Shown here piece by piece: positions 52,340 to 59,802 of a DNA stretch of 59,802 bases. The stretch lies in the NCBI GenBank assembly GCA_020532545.1, contig JAJBAW010000011.1, positions 1 through 59,802 on the forward strand. Direction: 5' to 3'. The position numbers were made by a program, and so were the translations under genes. Below the pieces are notes generated by a model. That model did not search any database, was not told the origin of the DNA, and worked only from the letters and a program-made list of their open reading frames with translations. Position 1 is the stretch's first letter. Each line of letters starts with the position of its first letter. The stretch is from Candidatus Cloacimonadota bacterium (GTDB lineage: Bacteria; Cloacimonadota; Cloacimonadia; Cloacimonadales; Cloacimonadaceae).

Positions 52340-53652
52340 GCAAATGTGATACGATCATCAAAGGTGGCAGCTTTATCACCATGGATCCGGAATTTCGCAT
52401 TTTAAGCGAGCATTTTATGGTGATCGATCAGGGGCGCATAGTGGATATTTTGCCTCTGGACCAGATCAAACAGTACAAGGCCAAACAGACCCACGATGCC
52501 TTCGGCTGCCTGGTCACTCCCGGCTTTATCAACGCCCACAGCCACATGCCCATGAGCTATTTCCGCGGTCTGGCGGATGATCTGCCCCTGCACACTTGGC
52601 TGAAAGACTACATCTGGCCTCTGGAAGCCAAAATGATGACCCCGGACTTCGTCTATGATGCCTCTCTGCATTCTGCCGCGGAGATGATTCTGAATGGTAT
52701 TACCTTAACCAACGACATGTATTTTCAAAAAGAGCGCATCGCCGATGCCTGCATCAGAGCGGGAATGCGCGTGCTGGTCAGTGAAGCCATCATCGCCCCC
52801 AAATACTCTGGCGACGGCCATGAATTTGCCGAAAAGCTGCTGGAATTTGAGGATGCCTACCGGGATCAACCTTTGGTGGGCTGCACCATCGCCCCTCACG
52901 CCATCTATACCTGTTCCGCTGAGCTTTATTCCTCCTGTGCCCGGCTCGCCGCAGACCATGGCTGGCTCTTGCACACCCATCTCAGCGAGACTCAGCAAGA
53001 GCTGGAAGACTGCCTCAAACTCAACGGTAAGCGTCCCCTGGAATATCTGGCCTCCCTGGGCGTATTAGAGGCAAAATGTCTCTTTGCCCACGGCGTCTGG
53101 CTCTCCGGAAAAGAGCTGGAGCTGCTGGAAGGCAGCCAGTCTGCCATTTCCATCTGCACAGATAGCAATCTCAAGCTCGCCAGCGGCATTGCTCCGCTGA
53201 AAGATATGCTGAAGCGCCATCTGAGTGTAGCCCTCGGTACAGACGGTGTGGCTAGCAACAACAATCTTGACATCCTCGAAGAACTCAGCACCACCGCAAA
53301 ACTGCACAAAGCCATCAATGCCGATCCGGAATTCTTGCCGGCCCGGGATGCCTTTGCCCTGCTCACCATAGGAGGCGCTCGTACCCTGGGCAAAGAGCAG
53401 GATCTGGGCTCCCTCGAAGCAGGGAAATGCGCCGATCTACTGATCATAGATCTGCAAAATCTGCAAAGCCAACCGCTTTATCATCCTTATTCTCAGCTCG
53501 TCTATGCCTTGGGCGCAGAGCAGATCCGGGACGTAATGGTCGCCGGAAACTTTGTGCTGAAAAAACGCCAGCTCAGCAATCTGGATGAAGCAGAATTGAT
53601 CTCTACCGCCCAGGAATATCAAATAAAAATACAGAAAGAGCTAAGACAATGA
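52336..53652 (+). CDS. mtaD: 5-methylthioadenosine/S-adenosylhomocysteine deaminase
   Basis: 438 residues, amidohydrolase fold. Zinc-binding motif NAHSHMPMSYFRGLADDLPL, then HLSETQQE, FAHGVWLS and GTDGVASNNNLD, all typical of MtaD/SsnA-type deaminases. The gene is paired with mtnA, supporting a role in deaminating methylthioadenosine so that methylthioinosine can be cleaved to methylthioribose 1-phosphate. No MTI phosphorylase is in the window. The ADDLPL segment is a hallmark of the MtaD group. Confidence 0.9.
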   Translation: MSKCDTIIKGGSFITMDPEFRILSEHFMVIDQGRIVDILPLDQIKQYKAKQTHDAFGCLVTPGFINAHSHMPMSYFRGLADDLPLHTWLKDYIWPLEAKMMTPDFVYDASLHSAAEMILNGITLTNDMYFQKERIADACIRAGMRVLVSEAIIAPKYSGDGHEFAEKLLEFEDAYRDQPLVGCTIAPHAIYTCSAELYSSCARLAADHGWLLHTHLSETQQELEDCLKLNGKRPLEYLASLGVLEAKCLFAHGVWLSGKELELLEGSQSAISICTDSNLKLASGIAPLKDMLKRHLSVALGTDGVASNNNLDILEELSTTAKLHKAINADPEFLPARDAFALLTIGGARTLGKEQDLGSLEAGKCADLLIIDLQNLQSQPLYHPYSQLVYALGAEQIRDVMVAGNFVLKKRQLSNLDEAELISTAQEYQIKIQKELRQ

Positions 53653-54098
53653 AAATCATAAAAAACCGCAGAGCCACCCATGAATATACCATTGAACAAA
53701 AATACGAAGCCGGCATCGCCCTCAAAGGCAGTGAGATCAAATCCATCCGCGATGGCATGGTGAACTTCAAAGATAGCTTTGCCCGTGTGAAAGACAACGA
53801 GTGCTGGCTGATGAATTTCCATATCTCACCCTGGGAAAAAGCCTCTTTTTTCAATCATGATGCCACCCGTCCCCGTAGATTGCTGCTGCATAAACACGAA
53901 ATCCGCCGCATGAAAGCCAAAGTGGACGAACAAGGCATGACCCTGATCCCTTTGGATATCTATATCAACGCACAGGGACGCTGCAAACTCACCATCGCCG
54001 TGGCCAAGGGCAAGAAGTACTATGACAAACGCGAGTCCTTGCAACAGAAGGATATGGAACGGGAAAGAGCCCGCGCCTTGAGTAATCCGGATCAATAG
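53649..54098 (+). CDS. smpB: tmRNA-binding protein SmpB
   Basis: 149 residues, full length. Guides tmRNA to stalled ribosomes. Signature features: NRRATHEYTIEQKYEAGIAL with GSEIKSIRDG, NPRRLLLHK-like DATRPRRLLLHKHEI, and a basic C-terminal tail KGKKYYDKRESL. Overlaps mtaD by 4 bases. The tmRNA gene ssrA is often close to smpB, but nothing like it was seen in the following gap. Confidence 0.97.
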   Translation: MKIIKNRRATHEYTIEQKYEAGIALKGSEIKSIRDGMVNFKDSFARVKDNECWLMNFHISPWEKASFFNHDATRPRRLLLHKHEIRRMKAKVDEQGMTLIPLDIYINAQGRCKLTIAVAKGKKYYDKRESLQQKDMERERARALSNPDQ

Positions 54099-54102
54099 TT
54101 TG

Positions 54103-54510
54103 GAGTTTTAGCGTTTCAACGTTTTATCGTTTTAGCGTTTTAACGTTTTACCGTAGTGGCGGACGCCGCTTTGCCTACACCACCAGCTATCTTTCCGCTC
54201 AATATTGCCCAAGTCCAAACACCGCAGCTTAGTTACAATAGACATCCCTCAGCATAGCCTCACAGGTGAATCACGGGTTCACCATCAGAGCGTTTAGCCG
54301 ATTTACAAGATCATCCAATCCCTTCAATCCGCTGACCTTTACAAATTATTTTCAGCATTCCCAAACTTTTAATTTGCCAATACCTATCATGTGACTATAT
54401 TTTCTGATAGTAAGTGGAATTTTAAATATCTTCTTATTAGCAGTTCGCTTTGCTGGCAATCGGGCTGCTGTCACTACAAAATAAACCCGCACAGCAAAAG
54501 AAGGAACAAG
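54103..54510. other. Intergenic region with GTTTTAGCGTTT repeat
   Basis: 54103-54165 is a run of degenerate 10-base units (GTTTTAGCGTTTCAACGTTTTATCG). The rest, to 54510, holds no supportable gene. AAGAAGGAACAAG at its end is the ribosome site of the next small gene, and open codons back to 54391 have no start signal. Confidence 0.5.
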
Positions 54511-54660
54511 ATGTTACTAACAATTGGTGTAATTTTAATTGTCTTATGGTTATTGGGGATGATTACCTCCTATACCATGGGTGGTTTCATCCATATTCTG
54601 ATAGTGGTTGCTGTCATTGTAGTTCTGATCCGGATCATCCGGGGCAATAAGGTACTCTAA
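54511..54660 (+). CDS. Lmo0937-family small membrane protein
   Basis: 49 residues from ATG 54511, chosen because AAGAAGGAAC is 4-9 bases upstream and the family starts exactly here (MLLTIGVILIVLWLLGMITSYTMGGFIHILIVVAVIVV). Two membrane helices with an intervening GGFIH turn. These proteins are common beside CsbD-like genes and are linked to envelope or osmotic stress. An upstream in-frame extension (54391) has no family match. Confidence 0.85.
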   Translation: MLLTIGVILIVLWLLGMITSYTMGGFIHILIVVAVIVVLIRIIRGNKVL

Positions 54661-54694
54661 CTAACTTAATGCTAAAACACTAAGGATTATCAGC

Positions 54695-55294
54695 ATGAAA
54701 AAACTACTCATTTTTACCATTATCATCTGCAGTGCTCTGCTTTTGGAAGCACGAGTGATGGGGCAATTTGGCCTGGGTCTTGATTTGAACGGAAAGCAGT
54801 CCTTTTCCAATGTCGCACTCAGTCGCGATAGCAAGGTAAATACCGGAGTATCTCTTTATGCAGAAGTACTATCTGCCGAAAGAGTAGGCCCCGGGGATAT
54901 GCTTTTCGGTTTAGGGCTTGAGTTTCAAGTCCCCAGAGAATTGAAAAGCAAAAATCTGGATTTGAATACGCGTAAATTTTCCTACTTGCCCATCTATCTT
55001 ACTGGCAAGTATGTGCTCACACCTATTCTTCTGTCCCCAGAAGTCATTGTGCAGGCAGGCTACAATCTTCCCGCTTACAGCGACAACTACGCACACTCTG
55101 CAGTAAATAACCTGAAAGTCAGCGGGGGATTTTATTGGGGAATGGGATTTGGGGTTGGTTTCAAACCTATCGTATTACAAGCGATGTACAAAAGCAGTCA
55201 AAATACCTTTTCCTGGAAAGACATCGATGCTCAAAATCTTGAGACAAGCAGCACAAACTCTCAGTTAAGCCTGCAACTAGGCCTAAGATTCTAA
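54695..55294 (+). CDS. Small outer-membrane beta-barrel protein
   Basis: 199 residues with a signal peptide (about 1-19). Alternating strands (GQFGLGLDLNG, YLPIYLTGKYVL, GGFYWGMGFGVGF) and a final Phe (QLSLQLGLRF) are typical of an OmpA/OmpW-like eight-strand barrel. No specific family. Located between the Lmo0937-type gene and the CsbD gene, in a cluster of small envelope genes. Confidence 0.75.
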   Translation: MKKLLIFTIIICSALLLEARVMGQFGLGLDLNGKQSFSNVALSRDSKVNTGVSLYAEVLSAERVGPGDMLFGLGLEFQVPRELKSKNLDLNTRKFSYLPIYLTGKYVLTPILLSPEVIVQAGYNLPAYSDNYAHSAVNNLKVSGGFYWGMGFGVGFKPIVLQAMYKSSQNTFSWKDIDAQNLETSSTNSQLSLQLGLRF

Positions 55295-55341
55295 TCAAAT
55301 CTATCCATATGAACCAAAGCTACTAAGCCATGGAGGTTAAT

Positions 55342-55527
55342 ATGACTAAGCTCAATATCAAAGGTAATTGGAAAGTTATTGCCGGCAAGCTGAAACAAAA
55401 GTATGCCGATTTGACAGATGATGATCTTCTCTTTGCAGAAGGCAAGGAAGAAGAGCTACTCGGAAGACTGCAAAAGAAACTCGGAAAAACCAAAGACGAA
55501 ATCCGAGACGAAATATCGAAACTCTGA
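55342..55527 (+). CDS. CsbD-family stress protein
   Basis: 61 residues from ATG 55342, with GGAGG 5 bases upstream; an earlier ATG at 55330 overlaps that site. CsbD pattern: [27 protein letters not shown]...[17 protein letters not shown]. CsbD proteins are small, highly charged and induced by general stress in Bacillus; molecular role unknown. A strong hairpin follows. Confidence 0.9.
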   Translation: MTKLNIKGNWKVIAGKLKQKYADLTDDDLLFAEGKEEELLGRLQKKLGKTKDEIRDEISKL

Positions 55528-55540
55528 CAATTCCACAGCT

Positions 55541-55578
55541 ATATCGCCCCGAAGAACCTCATTCTTTCGGGGCGATAT
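55541..55578 (+). terminator. Hairpin terminator
   Basis: ATATCGCCCCGAA (55541-55553) pairs perfectly with TTCGGGGCGATAT (55566-55578). There is no strong U-tract after it, but the stem is 13 bp and GC-rich and lies 14 bases after the CsbD stop. Confidence 0.75.
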
Positions 55579-55661
55579 TATCCCCTCAGCCTGGAACTGC
55601 CATATACCCAAAGGGCACTGTGTGCCAAGAAACTAAAGTATAAAACAAACATGGAGAACAC

Positions 55662-56087
55662 ATGAATATACTAAAAACAAGTATCCTTATCCTGCTGCTG
55701 GCCATACTGCTGGCCTGGACCCCGGGCTGCAAGAAAAACAACGACAAAGCACTGGCCGAAGCCCAAATGATCGAAGATGCCAACAAAGCCGCTGCCGAAA
55801 TGGAATGGCAGGCCTTTAAAGCCGAACAGGAAACTAAAATAGCTGCCAATGACCTGATAATTGCCGATTACAAAACCAGGATGACCAATTCCAAAGGCAA
55901 ATTGATGGCAGCTTATGACAAGAAAGTAGAAGAGCTGGAACTGAAGAACCAAGAAATGAAAACAAAGCTCGCAGGCTACACACACGAAGGCAAAGAAGCC
56001 TGGGAAATGTTTAAAACAGAATTCAACCGGGACATTAGTGAACTGGGCGAAGCTCTGAAAGGCTTTGGCGTCGATAGCAAAAAATAA
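55662..56087 (+). CDS. Coiled-coil lipoprotein
   Basis: 141 residues; GGAGAACAC before the ATG. Lipoprotein signal with lipobox Trp-Thr-Pro-Gly-Cys (Cys at about 23). The rest is helical and charged (EMEWQAFKAEQETKIAANDL, KKVEELELKNQEMKTKLAGY), a coiled coil of roughly 110 residues. The Ala/Lys/Glu-rich composition is like stress-induced helical proteins. No function known. Followed by a terminator. Confidence 0.75.
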   Translation: MNILKTSILILLLAILLAWTPGCKKNNDKALAEAQMIEDANKAAAEMEWQAFKAEQETKIAANDLIIADYKTRMTNSKGKLMAAYDKKVEELELKNQEMKTKLAGYTHEGKEAWEMFKTEFNRDISELGEALKGFGVDSKK

Positions 56088-56120
56088 GATTCCTTACTTA
56101 CATACCAAGCCATAAGTATA

Positions 56121-56158
56121 AAATGCCTCCTCAGCTATGTGGAGGCATTAATTTTGTC
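56121..56158. terminator. Terminator, probably bidirectional
   Basis: AATGCCTCC (56122-56130) pairs with GGAGGCATT (56141-56149), loop of 10, then AATTTTGTCTT. On the minus strand the stem is followed by TTTATACTT, so it can also serve the convergent gene at 56348. Confidence 0.8.
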
Positions 56159-56260
56159 TTGCAAGGCCTCTTCCCGCCAGGCAAGTACTTGGAACACCAA
56201 TCTGATCAGCACAGCATGAGCCCCATACCACACCCGTTTCCTGAGCTTGCTTCTAACATG

Positions 56261-56309
56261 TTTTCGACTCGAGTTGACTTGAGATTTCGAGTCATCTCGA
56301 GTTCAAGAC
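56261..56309. repeat. 49-bp dispersed repeat (family F), copy 2
   Basis: TTTTCGACTCGAGTT and TCATCTCGAGTTCAAGAC match the ends of 34378-34426, same orientation and length, near 80% identical by eye. It lies in the gap before the convergent gene at 56348. Confidence 0.6.
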
Positions 56310-56347
56310 AAATCGAAAGCGCGTCGAACCAAGGAGCAAGGGCTTTG

Positions 56348-57220
56348 CTACGGCAGAGGATCCGCTTCAAAAGCCGGTTTATGTTTCTTTTTCCAAGGGG
56401 AGCCAAATACCGTTTTCACTCCAAATATCGGCACCGTCAGTCCTTTTTTACCACTGAATTCAAGGCCCAGATCGAAGAAAATACGATTCCAGTCGTTTTC
56501 GAGCTGGCGCGTGTAGATGATGGCGTAGCGGGGTATGCTCTGCTTGGCTTGATTGTCCATTTCTGCAAAATTTGCGCCCGAGATTATTTTGCTACTCACC
56601 AATATTTTGCTGTAACGGAAGGTGAGGCTGTTGGAGTTTTTCCGGTCTTTAAGTTTATCTGTCTTATAGTGATGGGTCTGGGTGAAGGTCACGGGATATT
56701 CAACACCAATACTATGGTGCTCCAGCAAGTGCCTGTTGCTGCAGGGGACACCAAATTCCTGGCCTATGGGCCAAGTCTCATTGTGCACCAGCATGCCGGG
56801 CGATAGGCCCAGCCAATAGCTGTGAGACAAGCCAAACCGATCGCTATCTCCCAGCGGGATAGAATATTGCAGATAGCCGCGGAAGGATTTTGTGAGAGGA
56901 GAAGTAGGCCCGTCAAGATCCTCTCCATGAGAGAGAGCTGCCTGCCCGCCTATCTGGAATCCTTTGCCCAGGCCGATGTCCAGCCCTGCCGGTGTCTGGC
57001 AAACATATTCGGACCCTCTGAGGCGATTGTTCAAGTTAAGAGAGTAGTCCGGCTCGAAATCCAAGCCCGGTACGTATGAATAGCTGGAAGAGATGCCAAA
57101 AGAACCGCGAATATCACCCTTTTCCAAAGGCTCGGCACTGCGCATAAAGCCATTGTCCAGATGTGCACAGGCACTCAGCGTCAAAATCGATAACAGAAGC
57201 AGATAGATGGGTGCTTTCAT
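56348..57220 (-). CDS. Outer-membrane lipoprotein of unknown function
   Basis: 290 residues; signal with lipobox LTLSAC (Cys at residue 18). Strand-rich throughout, with periodic aromatic residues (GYLQYSIPLGDSDRFGLSHS, RYAIIYTRQLENDWNRIFF, DLGLEFSGKKG), consistent with a small barrel of the outer membrane. The only minus-strand gene in this part. Overlapping plus-strand frames are shadows. Confidence 0.6.
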   Translation of the reverse strand: MKAPIYLLLLSILTLSACAHLDNGFMRSAEPLEKGDIRGSFGISSSYSYVPGLDFEPDYSLNLNNRLRGSEYVCQTPAGLDIGLGKGFQIGGQAALSHGEDLDGPTSPLTKSFRGYLQYSIPLGDSDRFGLSHSYWLGLSPGMLVHNETWPIGQEFGVPCSNRHLLEHHSIGVEYPVTFTQTHHYKTDKLKDRKNSNSLTFRYSKILVSSKIISGANFAEMDNQAKQSIPRYAIIYTRQLENDWNRIFFDLGLEFSGKKGLTVPIFGVKTVFGSPWKKKHKPAFEADPLP

Positions 57221-57475
57221 GCTTTTCTCAACATGCTTGCGACCAGGATAAGCAAGGACATTATTTTCACCGTTTAACTCCTAATACGTTTTGGAAACAT
57301 TAAGGCAATAAACACTGCTTATGTAAGGAAAATAACGGCTCGCAATCTGTCAATCAATAATATTGCCATAAACCCGCTGGATATACTAAAAGAAGGCCGG
57401 CAATCATTTTGTAATTGACAGCCAGGGCAGATCAAATAAGCTTGAATTAAACTACAAATAAAGCAGGAAAGATAG

Positions 57476-58579
57476 ATGAAAGAATCCAGCGAGCACTCCT
57501 TTACCCAGCTTCATTATGAACAGCTAATCGGGCTCTGCGACGTCCAAAACGCTCAGAACTTCCGTAAGCTAAATATGGCTCCCGAGATCGCCAATGCGGT
57601 CTTATTGATGCTGCTCAAAGATAGCCCAAGTGCTGACTACAGTGCTTCTATCCAGGAGCAGGCGAAAGCCTTTTATCCCAAGGATGTGGAAGAGGTTTTT
57701 GCCTCCTATCAGAAGAAGATCTTTGGGTTCTGTTATAGCAAAACCCAGGATCCGGAGCTCTCGCAAGATATCGCGCAGGAAACCATTCTGCAACTGCTTA
57801 GCTCACAAGCTGAGATCAAGAACATTCCGGCCTGGCTGAGCCAGGTATCCCACAACCTCCTGTGCAAGCATTATCAAGCGAAAGCGGGTGACAAGGCACT
57901 ATATACTGAGCTCTGTAAAGAAGGCGAAATCCTGGAAAGTGCACTGGACGTTGCAGAGCCGATTCTGCTCGATGGCCTGGACCCCAAGAGCCAAAGCTTG
58001 CTATTGCAAAGCCCTGAATACAAAGAATATGAAGCCATGCACGCCTTCAAGAATATGGCCGAATATGCCGATTCTTTGCAGGTGAGCCCCAAAGTAGCCC
58101 AAAAGAGGAAGGATAAAATAGTCCGGAATCTGAAAGCGAAGATCCTGCTGGCCATGGGCTGGGAAAATACCCCGGACATCCTGGATTATCACCAATATGA
58201 TGCGATTCTGAGATTCATCCGGGAGATGCTAAAAATCGGCACAGAAAAGCTTGATGACAGAGATGCTAAAAGCTCACGATATCGCGATCCCAAGCTGATT
58301 GAACTCATGCGGGAGCTCCCTTCAATTCAGGATTGGGGAATTTCTGCGCTCGGTAAGCACAGATTCAGCATTTGTCTTTTCCACTTGAACCAGGAAAACA
58401 AACCGGTGGGGGTTAGCTTTGTCATTCATCTGGATGAAAGAAATCACCTGAGCATTGAAGATTACAAAAGAAACAAAGTTTACGGCTCCTTCGTGTTGCC
58501 GGCTAACACACGGATACCCACAGAGATGGGAATGGTGCTGTGGAGCTTTGAAGAAGTAATGGCTCGCATAAAGCAATAA
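57476..58579 (+). CDS. Sigma-70-like (ECF type) factor with N- and C-terminal extensions
   Basis: 367 residues, far longer than a normal ECF sigma (about 180). Residues about 1-75 have no match; about 85-135 match sigma region 2 (VFASYQKKIFGFCYSKTQDP, QDIAQETILQLLS, NIPAWLSQVSHNLLCKHYQ); about 185-225 resemble region 4 helix-turn-helix (MAEYADSLQVSPKVAQKRKDKIVRNLKAKIL). The last about 140 residues form an extra domain (strands FSICLFHLN and VSFVIHLDERNHL). A TTGACA at 57415-57420 lies upstream. It may sense a signal through the C-terminal domain instead of an anti-sigma; none is adjacent. Promoter targets unknown. Confidence 0.65.
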   Translation: MKESSEHSFTQLHYEQLIGLCDVQNAQNFRKLNMAPEIANAVLLMLLKDSPSADYSASIQEQAKAFYPKDVEEVFASYQKKIFGFCYSKTQDPELSQDIAQETILQLLSSQAEIKNIPAWLSQVSHNLLCKHYQAKAGDKALYTELCKEGEILESALDVAEPILLDGLDPKSQSLLLQSPEYKEYEAMHAFKNMAEYADSLQVSPKVAQKRKDKIVRNLKAKILLAMGWENTPDILDYHQYDAILRFIREMLKIGTEKLDDRDAKSSRYRDPKLIELMRELPSIQDWGISALGKHRFSICLFHLNQENKPVGVSFVIHLDERNHLSIEDYKRNKVYGSFVLPANTRIPTEMGMVLWSFEEVMARIKQ

Positions 58580-58655
58580 ACTTTTGGGTTCCGTCATCTC
58601 AAATTTCCCATTTCGGACACTATGCTTATAGAACCAATGAATAAGGAGTGTCAAA

Positions 58656-58969
58656 ATGAGAAATATGAAGCTGCTTGAGATCCTGGGAATCTGGGTGTCC
58701 ACGCCGTATAGCCCGATTCCAAGGGGATCTGCATTATGACTAAGCGAAAATCATTTGCTATGCCTGCTGATAAGGCCAATATCCTCGTTTACAATGTCAA
58801 AGGTCAGGTGGTGCGGGGAATGGGAACAAAGCCCCATAAGACCGTGGCCAATATTCCCCATTGGGATGGTAACGACAACAGTGATAAGCCCGTAAGTAAC
58901 GGCAACGGGGTTGATCGCATCAATACCGGACCTGAGCTGCACGCCCGGAAGATCTTGATGATAAAATAG
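58656..58969 (+). pseudogene. Decayed T9SS-cargo gene: short start plus sorting-domain remnant
   Basis: A good ribosome site (AAGGAG) precedes ATG 58656, which opens a 27-codon frame (MRNMKLLEILGIWV...) ending at 58739. Overlapping it, ATG 58736 opens a 77-codon frame that is a worn T9SS sorting domain: NILVYNVKGQVVRG, then IPHWDGNDNSDKPVSNG, ending ARKILMIK. There is no signal peptide on the sorting domain and the upper half of the domain is missing, so this is probably the remains of a deleted and frameshifted surface-protein gene. Confidence 0.6.
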
Positions 58970-59023
58970 CCAAAGCACAGGGGAGAGCGAATGTGCTACT
59001 CCACCATAAAACATTGAGGAGAT

Positions 59024-59802
59024 ATGAAAACACGATTCCTTCTGATCCTATTGTCCATAACCCTATCTGCTTTTGCTCTGGGGATTACGCATAACTCAAG
59101 ATATTGTCGTCCTGCGCAGTGCAAGATGACAAAATCTACATTGAGGTACATGGCAAGGCTATTTGTCATCGTGTTCATTGTGTTGATATTCAGCATCTTG
59201 AGTGCAACTGATTCTTGCCCTCGCGAGCTGAAAACATACAGCTTTGAAAACACTATGCAGAGCGTAATTTATTGGAAGTGTTTTCCTGTGTTGGATACAG
59301 CAGCTTTCACACCGGTAACGGCCTGTAATGAACTGGGCTACATGTTTCAGGATTATATGGTATTCGATCCCCTTCAACAGATTAAAACTATCCGTTGGAG
59401 CTATGCTGGCTATGATGGTCAAATGCTTTACTTTCCCGCATCTGTTTGGATTAATGACGATCATCAGGCTATCTCTCCCCAAGGTTTCAAGCTTCAGTTC
59501 TGGCCCCATAAACAGCCAGATGATCTCACCATCAGCGGCTTTCGCGCTGATCCTGTTACTGTGCCAGTCGCGCTCTGCGTGGATGTGAATGGCGCTTATT
59601 TTTCGAATTGGGTGGGTTACTTTCTGCCCCAGACCCAAAGTGTAGATGTTGCCCTATCAAAGCTTATTCCCGATAGAGGTGGCGCCAGCTATCTGGATTA
59701 TATCTACAGCATCAAAGCTCAGACCTGGAGCACCAGCCGGGAAGATAGAAGTCTGGGTAGCAGATGGATCGTGGACCCTTCCCGATTTACTTTGTCGGAG
59801 GA
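59024..59802 (+). CDS. Secreted protein with two successive signal-like segments (cut by window edge)
   Basis: Frame open from ATG 59024 to the window end (259 codons, no stop). GAGGAG precedes the ATG at short spacing. Residues 1-20 (MKTRFLLILLSITLSAFALG) look like a complete signal peptide; a second one starts at ATG 59150 (residue 43: MARLFVIVFIVLIFSILSA), itself preceded by GAGG. The 20-odd residues between are hydrophilic and unlikely as a mature N-terminus. So either 59150 is the real start or a stray signal-peptide piece was fused upstream. The remainder is a beta-rich extracellular region (DSCPRELKTYSFEN, QFWPHKQPDDL) of unknown type. Confidence 0.6.
   Translation, partial: MKTRFLLILLSITLSAFALGITHNSRYCRPAQCKMTKSTLRYMARLFVIVFIVLIFSILSATDSCPRELKTYSFENTMQSVIYWKCFPVLDTAAFTPVTACNELGYMFQDYMVFDPLQQIKTIRWSYAGYDGQMLYFPASVWINDDHQAISPQGFKLQFWPHKQPDDLTISGFRADPVTVPVALCVDVNGAYFSNWVGYFLPQTQSVDVALSKLIPDRGGASYLDYIYSIKAQTWSTSREDRSLGSRWIVDPSRFTLSE

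Noticed and set aside
54103-54510. tmRNA gene next to smpB
   Set aside because: No tRNA-like ends or tag reading frame found; the region is a low-complexity repeat followed by plain AT-rich sequence.

Overview
The window looks like a chromosomal segment of a Gram-negative, anaerobic-type bacterium of the FCB group, most plausibly Candidatus Cloacimonadota (Cloacimonas-like). Grounds: several secreted proteins end in a T9SS-type sorting domain (signature like YPNPFNPTTT followed by a FlgD/Ig-like repeat), there are FadL-type and other outer-membrane proteins, many lipoproteins, small ECF-type vitamin uptake genes, and gene gaps packed with short hairpin repeats. The taxon is an inference from protein style; no rRNA or tRNA gene was seen.

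Layout. 0-3.7 kb is an accessory region: a truncated Cys-rich ORF, a small GntR-type regulator and two HExxH putative metalloproteases, one flanked by a 108-bp direct repeat. 3.7-6.1 kb holds glgP on the minus strand. 6.5-15.3 kb is one long plus-strand operon (xseB, ispA, dut, nadA, a methyltransferase, an FtsX-like protein, pgsA, two lipoproteins, an ABC ATPase, a nuclease), with overlapping or abutting genes and a good promoter in front. 15.3-16.6 kb is repeat-rich non-coding DNA. 16.6-26.6 kb encodes four secreted proteins with beta-helix, cohesin-like, dockerin-like and T9SS sorting modules. 26.8-28.1 kb is aroA (minus), divergent across a perfect palindrome from an operon (28.2-33.8 kb) of a dCMP deaminase, an ECF transporter (S, two ATPases, T) with an unusual exported partner, an M23 peptidase and thiamine pyrophosphokinase.

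33.8-34.9 kb is non-coding with hairpins; 34.9-36.7 kb is a NIDO-domain T9SS cargo; 36.8-37.9 kb is again repeats, including a 42-bp tandem array. A FadL-type porin precedes dnaA (40.0-41.4 kb), which has DnaA boxes on both sides; the 3' side (41.4-41.7 kb) is the likely oriC. 41.7-50.7 kb is a run of envelope biogenesis and translation genes (DNRLRE-like lipoprotein, two parvulin-type chaperones, pgpA, yajC, def, fmt, DUF116, an HtrA-like protease without PDZ, and a T9SS-sorted phosphoesterase). 51.3-54.1 kb carries mtnA, mtaD and smpB. 54.5-56.1 kb is a cluster of small envelope or stress genes; 56.3-59.8 kb has an outer-membrane lipoprotein, a sigma factor with extra domains, a decayed T9SS sorting-domain fragment, and a secreted protein cut by the window edge.

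The gene content is mostly housekeeping. The most unusual material is (i) the secreted cohesin/dockerin-like cluster, (ii) families of intergenic hairpins whose stems change in a compensatory way, one of them with a constant 54-bp period and a mirror-symmetric arrangement, (iii) an ecfT start that has been triplicated together with such a hairpin, and (iv) the two HExxH genes with their flanking repeat.
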